From: Chrysomallon squamiferum
Taxonomy: Eukaryota > Mollusca > Gastropoda > Neomphalida > Peltospiridae
Reading direction: 5' to 3'
Assembly: GCA_012295275.1 (NCBI GenBank)
Contig: CM022666.1
Location: 13,983,106 to 14,047,105 of the forward strand
Length of the DNA stretch: 64,000 nt
The notes under the pieces were generated by a model. That model was not told the DNA's origin, did no database searches, and saw only the letters and a program-made list of their open reading frames with translations. Shown one piece after another: positions 40,264-64,000 of this stretch. Position numbers and translations under genes: made by a program. Position 1 is the first letter of the stretch. Each line of letters opens with the position of its first letter.

Positions 40264-41748
40264 TTAATCTCTTGGAATAATTTTAAGCTGATGAGATTTA
40301 GGAACATTTGTTAGTCCAAACACTCCTTCAAGCGAAGGCAAAGTGTCCCCCTCTACTTTTACGAATTTAAATTTCTGGATCATGTTGGAGATGAACAGAA
40401 ACAGTTCCATTCTGGCCAGAGCTTCGCCCAAACATTTTCTTCGTCCAATGAAAAAAGGGATGTGTTCTTCAGGTACAACAGCTTTTCCATCCTCATCAAT
40501 ATATCTCTCTGGTCTGAAATTTTCAGGATCTCCCCAGATCTTAGGATCACGAAGTACAGATTCAAGATTTGGAAAAATAATCACACCTTTAGGAAATGTG
40601 TAACCTTTAAATTCCGTGTCGACAGAGGCTGTATGGGGTGCTCCTAAAGGTACAATATTTCCGAATCGTAAAGCTTCCAAAACTGTGGCCTCGATGTAGG
40701 GAAGTTGTGACTTGTCTTTCAGAGTAACGGGACGAGAAGATCCTACTACAGATTCGATTTCTGAGAAACACTTTTCCTGGATTTCTGGGAAATACAGAAA
40801 ACACAGAAGAAGCCACCTGATTGTAGTAGAAGATGTTTCTGTTCCAGCCAAAAACAGATCACCTATAGTAACAAGAAGATTCTCTCTGTCCATGCTGGTA
40901 TTTTCTTCTCCTGCTGATTCTTTTGATTTGATTTCTTTGATATAAGCACTGATGAAGTCGTCAATGTTGTCTTCGTCGTAGTTTTTCTCATGTTCTTCTA
41001 TTATGGGAATTATGAACTCATTGTCCGTCTGTTTGATGTTTGAGATCGTGCGTTTAATTTTCAGGAAATCGCCTGGAAAGAAGCGAAGAATTGGTAGAAA
41101 ATCCACCAATGTTGAAACAGACATGTTTTCTTGTAATACCTTCAGAAATTTTAAGAATTTCCGATCTTTATATTCGAATCGCTTACCAAAGACTATCGTA
41201 CAGATAATGTTGGAAACAGCATTATTTATAACAAAGCCCATGTCCGTCGCCATGTTTCTTCTGTTGTACAATTCCTCCGTGAAATAACGTATTTCTTCCT
41301 GAATTTTAGATTCCAAAATATTTCGTCCCATGCCGAAATTTCTGAGTGTTACTAGAGCAAATTTTCTTTGTTCTTTCCATGTGTGGCCTGCCGACATAAT
41401 TATTCCCTTTCCTTTTGATAATAAATCTTGAACAGGCATTTCTGGGCGTTCTGTAAAGATATCACCGTTCTTTACAAAAGCCTCTTTTATATTTTCGTAG
41501 CCGTTAATTACGATAACGAGACGACTGCCGAAATACACACTGAAAATGTCTCCATACTTTACTTTCATTTTTCTGAATGCCACGAGAGGATTTTTTCCGA
41601 TCTGAAAAATATTTCCGACGAGGGGTGGACTGAACAGCGGGCCTGGCGGAATTCCTTTCTGTCTTCTGGTAGACATCCACACGAAAAGACCAACAACGGC
41701 GAAAACAAGAGCCGTTGTTACGTTGCTGGAAATGTCTGCTTCAAACAT
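40264..41748 (-). CDS. CYP2-clan cytochrome P450, single exon (copy D)
   Basis: A full 494-residue intronless frame, again with anchor, PPGP hinge, WKEQRKF, AGTETSS, EALR, PERY and the haem loop FFIGRRKCLG. The first about 75 residues differ noticeably from copies B and C (MFEADISSNV start, RRQKG, GNIFQIG), as does the tail (VFGLTNVPKS). The central and C-terminal two-thirds are nearly the same as copy C. The 5' flank is not obviously related to that of B/C, whereas the 3' flank is. It is likely an active monooxygenase whose substrate-access region may differ from its neighbours. A candidate AATAAA on the minus strand is at 40071-40076. Confidence 0.95.
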   Translation of the reverse strand: MFEADISSNVTTALVFAVVGLFVWMSTRRQKGIPPGPLFSPPLVGNIFQIGKNPLVAFRKMKVKYGDIFSVYFGSRLVIVINGYENIKEAFVKNGDIFTERPEMPVQDLLSKGKGIIMSAGHTWKEQRKFALVTLRNFGMGRNILESKIQEEIRYFTEELYNRRNMATDMGFVINNAVSNIICTIVFGKRFEYKDRKFLKFLKVLQENMSVSTLVDFLPILRFFPGDFLKIKRTISNIKQTDNEFIIPIIEEHEKNYDEDNIDDFISAYIKEIKSKESAGEENTSMDRENLLVTIGDLFLAGTETSSTTIRWLLLCFLYFPEIQEKCFSEIESVVGSSRPVTLKDKSQLPYIEATVLEALRFGNIVPLGAPHTASVDTEFKGYTFPKGVIIFPNLESVLRDPKIWGDPENFRPERYIDEDGKAVVPEEHIPFFIGRRKCLGEALARMELFLFISNMIQKFKFVKVEGDTLPSLEGVFGLTNVPKSHQLKIIPRD

Positions 41749-43780
41749 TGTAACTGCTTGTTGTTTGAATCTGTCACTCCGTGTTCTGGTGGGTCTGCAC
41801 GTAAATTTTCAAAGTTTTGTCTGTGTTCCAAGTAATATTACAGCTCTTATTTGCACATGACTGATTCTCTCCTATGATCTCTGAACCAAGTAATCACTCT
41901 TTACAAATTGTAGCCGCTGCAGCTGAAACAAAAAACGTAAATATTTTATAAAAACCAAAATGGCTGCCGAGTGTTTTTGTACTTGTTATCGTGTTGTTGT
42001 TTTTCAAAACAAGTGACGGACTGTCCACGTGCAGGGTCAGTTGAAACAGTTGAAGGTTTTCTTCACCGACTGCTGTCTTTTCGCCGAATGGATGAGAGAT
42101 TATCGTCAAGAAATGCAGGTTTCTGAAAGGAGATCGACGCATTCACGTCTCTGCACATCAGTAAATGAGTCGTTTCTTTCTGCGCTACTGTACGCTAAGT
42201 AAATCGACAGTATGACGCATATGAAAGTCTACAGCACTGCGATTTAACTCCCTTGTCGTCAACCGTATCAGATTTTCCTATTATGCCGTAAGCTATATTT
42301 AGCTCTAAGGTCAAATGTTACAGAAATTACTTCAGCGGTCAACAACTAGGTTCAGCCTGCGCAGATTTTTGGCCGCCGCCGAAGGTTATGGTTATTACTG
42401 TTATTAAGATCGACAGTGGCTCCGTAGACTCATTTCTTACAGCTGAGAGAACATACCTTCGTTACAGGCGACTTGTGGAGCACAAAACAAACCGGGTTTG
42501 CTTTAAATCGATACCTTGCTCTAGCAGAATCTCGAGTGCACAGCAGAAATGATTTTACGTTTCAAAACGAGTTGTGATAGACCGTTAGTCGTGTCAACAG
42601 AGAGAAAGAGCATTTTAATGCGTGGCGATGGTGATATTTAAATGTCATGAAATATAATATAATTTTATTTCAGAATACTGGACTTTTTATTGCGATAATA
42701 AATAAATAAATATTTAAACAAGACGATAGATACGTCCGTGTAGTACTAATAGTAATCAATAGTATCCTAAGTTATTAATAATCATATTGTAAATACTCGT
42801 ATACCACACGTAGTTCGTACCGTAGATATATATATATATATTTTTTTTTTATTGTCGAGCTTGTTGCTTCTCCTGTGTTACTGTTTTTCTCTCTTATCTT
42901 TTTATTTCTTTGTATGATGTTGTTGTTGCTGTTTTTTTGTGTGTATTGTCCGCTATTTACTGGGGTAGTCAAGTGTGAAATAACAGTTGGCGCAATCGGC
43001 AGCAGCAGAAACGCATTCGATTGGTTTACCCCAGTAAAACGGAATAGAGACATATTATTATCTCTCTTTGATCTGAACTCTAAATGATAAATAAGCTTTA
43101 TGTTCGTCTCTCTGTCTGTCTGTCTGCCTGTTTAATTATGATAGTTACTGAGTGAATTAGCAAAGTTTTATTGTCAGGGGGTAATAATAACAATAATAAT
43201 TTAAAAATCCCATTAGAAAAGGTCTGTCTACATGGGAGGAGGTGGGATGTAATAACACTTCTGCTAGACAACAGCTCTAAGATCTTGTTTTGCGTCTTTG
43301 TACAAGAGACTGTAATTTAATAAGGGAATATTTCCATGTCTAGTCATTTCCTTGCGTCTGACTAAAAATAATAAAAAAAAAAAAAAAAATAATAATAATA
43401 TATATATATATTTTATATATGTGTATATATATATATATATATATAAAAAATTGAAAAAAAAAAAATAATAAAATAAAATAATAAAAAATAAAATATCATT
43501 GTGTAATAAATCATATAGGACATGAAAAAAAAAATACAACAACAAAATAAAACAGTTGACTCGTATCACTTTGCATAAAAGACTTTACACATAATATGCG
43601 TTAAAATAAAAGTGTATTTCACAAGGAAAAGTCTGTAATGAATATTATGCAGAAGATTAGTATCACTTTATTTTGAAATGTCCTGTACACAATACATACT
43701 TCACTTACATGAGGAAATATCACTGGAAAAAACATGTCAGTTTTTACACTAGAGCAACCGATATGTGGTCTGAATAGAAA
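41749..43780. other. Intergenic region between P450 copy D and agmatinase-like paralog 2
   Basis: About 41760-42600 is less AT-rich than most of the window and probably includes the promoter of copy D (minus). Several open frames there have no recognisable domain. A perfect 12-bp inverted repeat TTTACTGGGGTA / TACCCCAGTAAA occurs at about 42956-42967 and 43027-43038. AT-dinucleotide and poly-A runs occupy about 43375-43500. Confidence 0.5.
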
Positions 43781-43789
43781 CAAACTCAC

Positions 43790-44203
<414 letters not shown>

Positions 44204-44432
44204 CCAGGTCACCCACTCTGTACTGATATTTGAATGTCTCTGTTTGCACCTGTTGTCCACTACATAACAACAGATGCGTCGTCGCCTTTCATGACCAACA
44301 GCAAAACTGCTCCACTGACTAGTGAACTGTGCAGTTGAGATAATTATATATTCGCTGACCCTAGCGCCATCTATCGAGAGAAAGCTCGATCTAGAGTTAG
44401 GCGTGTGACATACTCTCATTAGGCCAGTCATC

Positions 44433-48991
<4,559 letters not shown>

Positions 48992-49165
48992 TGTGTCTCA
49001 GCTGAACCAATCAACGGGCGCAATAAGTAACCTATGGACACATTTTTAATATGGAAAGGGCCGATTGGTCAATTTTGTGATGACGTCATCTCGAAGGTTA
49101 CTTCTCTTGGTAATAACGATGATTAATCATTTAGTTATCATTAATCGGCTATTATTAGGCAGAAA

Positions 49166-49167
<2 letters not shown>

Positions 49168-49211
<44 letters not shown>

Positions 49212-49314
49212 CACAACAACAACCACAATAATATTTAGGTACCGATTCACAAAAGGAAATTGTATTTTTTATTTTTGTTTTATTTTGTTTTGTTTTTTGT
49301 TAGCGTTTTATTAC

Positions 49315-49390
<76 letters not shown>
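49168..49390. repeat. (AGC)n, TTTTG-rich and (TTA)n arrays
   Basis: (AGC)n of about 14 units at 49169-49209, then ACAACA words, then (TTA)n at about 49316-49386 just after agmatinase-like paralog 2. Confidence 0.9.
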
Positions 49391-49614
49391 GAATAAAAAT
49401 AAATGTTATTACATTTCTATTATACGAACACAGGCCATTTTCTATTTTATTATAACAGAACATTACTATTAATTGTATGAAACCCTGCTACTGTATGGAA
49501 CAGAATATTTCTAATGAAGGAGTCCAGAGTATTTCCATATTATGAAAATAATAACAACAACAACAATAATAATGATAAATAATGATAAAAAAATAACAAT
49601 GAAAAAAATATACA

Positions 49615-49755
49615 ATGACTGTGTGTGTGTGTCATGTGTTTTTGTGTGTGTGTGTTTGTCTGTTTGTCTTTGTCTGTTTGTGTGTGTGTTTTTCTGTGCG
49701 TGAGTTGTGTTTTGTCCGTGTCTCTCTTTGTATTTTTGTGTGTGTGCGTGTGTAA
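49615..49755. repeat. (GT)n-rich block
   Basis: GTGTGTG with TTTGTCTG words. Low-complexity frames only. Confidence 0.8.
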
Positions 49756-50299
49756 ATAAAATGAGCAGTTTTGAACCAAAGGTTAAACTCCACATTAACA
49801 AACAGTATTTTCATTTTTTTTGGTTTCGAATTTATGAGAAAAGTGCACGCTACTATCACACGACTTCTGTTCCTCAGCCCAAAATGATAATTGTTATTCA
49901 CTGGAAAGATGATTTAATAATTTTATTTGTTAAAAGATCATTATGTGTGTACTGTATCAGTGAAATCACTTAAATCATTTAAGCCACGTTTTGACATTTA
50001 ATGAAGGATTCAGACTAAACCATCTTTTGAACAAAGGCGTCTTTGCCTTCTCAAGTACATATGTGACTGACAGAAGGAGGGAAGGGATGAACGGTAGCCC
50101 CGCCCCCAGAGCTTGCAGTTGCCTGAACTACCCAACCCTTGTACTCTCCCCTCCCTGATACTCCTGTGTCAGCATGGCAATAAGATAATCACTGATACTA
50201 CTGTTACACTGATACTATTGATACACTGAGCACGCGCTCAGATTAATATATTCATGTAACAGTATCAATATATTATACATTCCGTGTATATTACCTTGA

Positions 50300-50722
50300 C
50301 CCTTACTGCTTCGTTTTAATTCGTTCACGTGATCTGATTAGATAACAGTTATAACCTCTATAATGGGGCATACGTTTAACTAAGTGCATAGTTCAAGATT
50401 AGAGGGCTCAGTCAAATATTTGCAGTTTGCGACAGTGTTTGAAGAAGTATTTTCAAACAATGTTACAACGGGACTTGTCTTCGGCGTTATTGGTCTGCTT
50501 CTGTGGGCGTCTTTTCTCAGACCGAAAGGAATTCCACCAGGTCCTCTCTTCACCATACCAAAATGAGGACAGTGTAGGGACACCTTTTCAGCATGTGTAT
50601 TGGAAATCGTCTTGTTGACGTTATTAACGGATAGAAAGCTTAGACACGAAATTCAGGAGGAGTTATACAACAGAAAAGAAAAACCAATAGACCCTGGCGA
50701 TCTTATTCATAATGCAATCAGA
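50300..50722 (+). pseudogene. Truncated P450 pseudogene (copy E), derived from copy A
   Basis: From about 50300 the sequence is nearly identical to about 26795-27050, covering the promoter-side flank, the start region, anchor and PPGP hinge of copy A. The start ATG has become GTG at about 50437, and the frame ends early (TGA at about 50564). A second block (about 50556-50632) matches 27105-27180, and a third (about 50637-50722) matches 27357-27440 with a further internal deletion. Large pieces between the blocks are missing and nothing beyond copy A's residue about 175 remains. It cannot make a P450. It follows agmatinase-like paralog 2 just as copy A follows paralog 1. Confidence 0.9.
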
Positions 50723-51273
50723 GAGCGAATGTGTACTTTGACTAATAAAATATTTGCCTACAGATAAGCAGGAGGACTGCCACTCTTTGTTATAGTATTC
50801 AGGAAAACGTGTTTATTTCACTGGTTTACAATAAAACGTTTTTTCCATACTTCATATTTATTCTGTAAGTAGTAATACAATTTAGGTAAGCGACGACGGA
50901 AGAAAGGAAACTGTAATTTGATGTCATACTGATGGCAAAGATAAAAATTCATTAGCAATGTGATTATTATTAGCAATAAAAATAAATGTTATTACACGGA
51001 ACACTGATTTATAATAGATTATTTTTATTGTATAAAAACAGAACATTTCTATAGTGAGAACATACTGAGGTAATTTTTACCGAGTTACATAATTATATTA
51101 CTTTTACGCATAGTTCATATTTATTTTTATGCTTACGTGTTTTCAGCTTACAACAAACGTAACTTTTGTTACTTTATTTACTTATTGATTTATTTATTTA
51201 TTTTGTTATTAATTTTTTTATTATTACTATTACTATTATTATGATTATTACTATTACTACTACTACTTTACTA

Positions 51274-51310
<37 letters not shown>

Positions 51311-51475
51311 TGCTACTACTACTACCACTATTATTATTATTATTATTACTACTACTACTACTACTACTACTACTGCTACTGCTACCACTACTACTACTAC
51401 TATTATTATTATTATTTCTATTTATTAATAATTTTAGTATTCACACAGATAAACTGTATATTGTGGTTAAAGTTA
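50723..51475. other. Non-coding, ending in TTA/CTA arrays
   Basis: No gene seen. (ATT)n/(ACT)n arrays occupy about 51220-51420. Confidence 0.6.
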
Positions 51476-53388
<1,913 letters not shown>

Positions 53389-53424
53389 TGTAAATGCTCC
53401 TGAAATAGAAGTAAATTTAAAGAG

Positions 53425-53444
53425 AAATATATATATATAGACAC

Positions 53445-53487
<43 letters not shown>

Positions 53488-53685
53488 CAAACACGCACAC
53501 ACAGAGTTATATAGAAAGATTGATGTGAAATTATGATGTTTACGATATATTTGTTTGTGTGTGTGTTGTATCAAAGAGAGGGAAAGATGACAGCGACAGT
53601 TATAATGACTACAACGAGGAGAAAACGATTTAGCAAAAAGAAAATGATAGAAACAAAAAGAGTTATAGTGTGTGCGTATATAAAT

Positions 53686-53724
<39 letters not shown>

Positions 53725-53730
53725 TAGACC
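53425..53730. repeat. (CA)n tracts
   Basis: (CA)n at about 53441-53483 and 53689-53722, just upstream of the small secreted protein gene. Confidence 0.9.
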
Positions 53731-53875
53731 AAGAGAATAATTATTCACAGAAAAATAGTAATAAAAAGAATAATAATGTTTTACTTGAAGTTAGGAAAAC
53801 ATTTATTTATGAACATTAACAGTATAAACGCACCACGTACCTTTCAAGAAAAACAAAATCCAGTCTCGATCTGTT

Positions 53876-54198
53876 TCCACCTTGCAAAGTATTTTAGTCA
53901 AAAATTCTGAACTGTTTTCTCTATTGCACCCTGCCAACCAGTAACAATCTCCACCTTGAGTCTACGTCTTATTTCTTAATCCGGATTACCGTGCGATAAT
54001 CCGCTGGTTAATCCAATGTGTTCTAATTACGTCAGTTAATTTGTTTCTGAAACGTTTGGTTAATTTTATTTGTTCTACGCAGTTAATGTGAGCAGAGAAA
54101 TTGTATAATTATTTAATGGGAACCTTTGGTAATGAGACGAAAATTTAATTTAATTATATTCTGCGATTTTTTTTTCTTTAATTTGATTTGTTTGTTTA

Positions 54199-54255
<57 letters not shown>

Positions 54256-54310
54256 GTTATTGTTATTGTTATTGTTATTGTTATTATTATTTTTATTGTT
54301 ATTATTTTTA

Positions 54311-54344
<34 letters not shown>

Positions 54345-54370
54345 TGTTGTTGTTATTGTTGTTGTTGTTG

Positions 54371-54420
<50 letters not shown>

Positions 54421-54530
54421 TTATATATATATATATATATAATCCGGATTAAGAAATAAGACTTAGATATTGTTACTGGTGAAATAGAGAAAACAGTTCA
54501 GAATTTTGGACTAAAATACTTTGCTTTAAA
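53876..54530. repeat. Long inverted repeat (foldback) around an (ATT)n loop
   Basis: The left arm (about 53881-53992) contains AAGTATTTTAGTCAAAAATT and CTTATTTCTTAATCCGGATT. The right arm (about 54441-54528) is its reverse complement with a small deletion (AATCCGGATTAAGAAATAAG and AATTTTGGACTAAAATACTT). The outer words and the palindrome AATCCGGATT are intact. The loop of about 450 bp is half (ATT)n/(GTT)n. It is consistent with a foldback or MITE-like element, or a local inverted duplication. Confidence 0.75.
54198..54440. repeat. (ATT)n/(GTT)n array with (TA)n end
   Basis: TTATTATT from about 54198, TTGTTATTG words to about 54370, again ATTATT to 54420, then (TA)n to about 54440. Confidence 0.9.
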
Positions 54531-57060
<2,530 letters not shown>

Positions 57061-57074
57061 CCATAGATTTTAAG

Positions 57075-57097
57075 AAAGTAATAACAATAATAATTAC

Positions 57098-57165
<68 letters not shown>

Positions 57166-57169
57166 CAAC

Positions 57170-57235
<66 letters not shown>

Positions 57236-57240
57236 TAAAT
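57075..57240. repeat. (AAT)n microsatellite
   Basis: About 165 bp of AATAAT with a CAACAACA interruption near 57163. Confidence 0.95.
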
Positions 57241-58106
57241 ATATAAAATATGTTTTTAAAAAAGAAAGAAAGAAAAAGCATATTTTAAAAGGTTTATATA
57301 TTTTTTTTCTAAGTTCCTACGTTGTTCATTAACCAAAACTACTTAAATTGCATAGCCTTGGATTATTTGCTTACATAAATATTCACACACACGTTTTAGA
57401 AATGTACAATCAGGCTACATAGTCACATGTAGAGAACATGGCGTCTAGTACTTACAAGTCATCTATATATATAGCACAGTTTTTTTTATTATAAATACAA
57501 AAATCATAATGTCACTGTTCAGATTTAACATTCATCACCAGAAATCCCTGTACTCTGTTTCATTTCACAACATCAACTGTTAGATATAAATAAAATGTGT
57601 ATAATTTCAAAATGTTTTGTCTCTTGTACATAGATATGTATGTCTACATTGGGTTTTTTTTTTCTTTTCTCTAAGCTGAATTATAGCGTAGGGTCTTTCT
57701 TCAGTAGTCCCATGCTTTGCAATCTAAACGTATTTTCTGAAGCAACACAAGAAGAAAGAATTCATAAGCAGACTTGATGGCGTTTAATTTGTGTTGTCTC
57801 ATAGTCTCGTAATATTGCTTAATTTTTAATAATGTTTTATTTTCTAATTTTCTAAATTTCAGTTTTTTTCTTACTTATGAGGCAGTAATTATTGTTACTT
57901 AAACTCTCCTTTCTCTTTAGTCTTGTTTAAGCACAAACACAACAGGATATGTAACTCTTCTTTCGATATGCAGTGTGGTGCGTTCAGGAAATGGCGGACG
58001 TTACGTCACACCAATCCAAAATGGCAGCCGTGAATAGATAAAACTAAGCCAGTAGAATGAAGGACTGAAGCACAGTTCCTGGTTCACTGACGTCTGCTTT
58101 GAAATC
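57241..58106. other. Downstream flank of the chordin-like gene
   Basis: No coding sequence seen. It may hold the 3' untranslated region of the minus-strand gene. A less AT-rich patch with AAATGGCGGAC, TTACGTCA and AAATGGCAGCC lies at about 57990-58030. Confidence 0.5.
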
Positions 58107-63142
<5,036 letters not shown>

Positions 63143-63148
63143 CTGTAC

Positions 63149-63149
<1 letters not shown>

Positions 63150-63191
<42 letters not shown>

Positions 63192-63720
63192 TGAGCAGCA
63201 TATGTAGCAGTAGCAATGGTAGTAGTGGTTGTAATAGTAATAATAATAATATTAATAATTATAGTAGTAGTAGTAGCAGTAGTGGTAGTAGTAGTAGTTA
63301 TAGCAATGGTAGTAGTAGTGAAGTAGTAATATTAATATTATTCTACTAGCAGTAGACATAATAATAGTAATAGTACTGTAGTAGTTATAGTAGCTCTGGT
63401 ATTAGTGACAAAGAGTAATAGTAAAATTAGTAGTAATAATGGTAGTAGTAGTAGCAGCAGTAGTAGCAGTACTGCTAGTAGTATTAGTAGTAATAGTGGT
63501 AATAGTGGTGGTAGTAGTGGTAGCAGCTGTAGTAGCAATAATAATAGTAGTAATAGTAGTTAAAATTATAGTAGAAGTAGTAGCTGAAATAGAAGAAGTA
63601 GTAGCAATAGTTGTTATGGTAGTAGAAAAAGCAGTTGAAATAATAGGAGCACTAGAGCTTGTAGTAGTAGTAGTAGTAGTAAGAGCAATAATAGGAGAAA
63701 CAATTATAATGTAGATGATA
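63150..63720. repeat. (AAT)n then long (GTA)n-type array
   Basis: (AAT)n at 63150-63190 abuts the acceptor of the 63142 exon on the minus strand. GTA/GCA/ATA triplets then continue for over 500 bp. Frames across it are poly-Ser, poly-Val or poly-Leu artefacts. Confidence 0.9.
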
Positions 63721-63913
63721 CTAATAACAATAATAATAAGAAGAAAAAGAACAAAATAACTATCTTAAATTGTGCATGTATTTATATTTTATGTTACTAG
63801 ATTCTGGTTTGTCTTTAAGTATTAAACTATAAATTGAACACATGTAAATCCTTATACAGGCAAACAAAATCACACACTAATAAAAAGAATCACATACTCA
63901 TGTCAGTATATAA

Positions 63914-63968
<55 letters not shown>

Positions 63969-64000
63969 TAGTTAAATAAATAATATAAATTGTAACAAAA
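63721..64000. other. AT-rich window end
   Basis: (AAT)n at about 63915-63966. No further exon of the chordin-like gene recognised here. Confidence 0.6.

Noticed and set aside
42140-42560. Possible exon or RNA gene in a less AT-rich patch
   Set aside because: No open frame, splice pair or foldable tRNA shape; more likely flank or promoter DNA.
49169-49209. (AGC)n tract as polyglutamine coding exon
   Set aside because: It lies after the stop codon of agmatinase-like paralog 2 with no flanking exon.

Overview
This is a window of an AT-rich animal nuclear genome, most likely a lophotrochozoan and probably a mollusc. The evidence is split genes with GT-AG introns, very dense simple repeats ((TTA)n, (GA)n, (CA)n, (ATTT)n), a chordin-like gene, a small secreted protein resembling the DUF7044 type, and the short motif GGGAGATAAC, which recurs in molluscan repeats. 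Genes cover a minority of the sequence; the rest is introns, microsatellites and minisatellites.

Layout, left to right. 1-6.4 kb is mostly simple repeats with one weak candidate exon. 6.45-7.53 kb (+) holds the last two exons of a cysteine-rich knottin-like secreted or membrane-attached protein. 11.2-19.5 kb (-) is a ten-exon leucine-rich-repeat gene, LRRC63/LRRC28/LRRC58-like, with one apparent one-base frame break. Head-to-head with it, 20.8-25.1 kb (+) is a seven-exon agmatinase-family gene. 26.9-41.7 kb is a cluster of intronless CYP2-clan cytochrome P450 genes: one frameshifted copy (+), one intact (+), two intact (-), plus a decayed internal fragment. Two of the intact copies form a large inverted duplication. 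44.4-49.0 kb (+) is a second agmatinase-family gene with exons 2-6 of identical lengths, followed by a truncated P450 pseudogene nearly identical to the start of the first P450. 51.5-53.4 kb (-) is a four-exon small secreted protein. 58.1-63.1 kb (-) is the 3' part of a chordin-like BMP-binding gene whose 5' end lies beyond the window.

The central 20-51 kb is the most dynamic part. Two agmatinase paralogs flank and interleave with a P450 family that is expanding, inverting, exchanging sequence and decaying. The P450s lack the introns usual for this clan, which suggests a retroposed founder followed by DNA-level duplication. A second theme is that many introns have a simple repeat abutting the splice acceptor, so the microsatellite itself appears to supply the pyrimidine-rich tract. 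I found no prokaryotic-type system, CRISPR array, rRNA, tRNA, or intact transposon.
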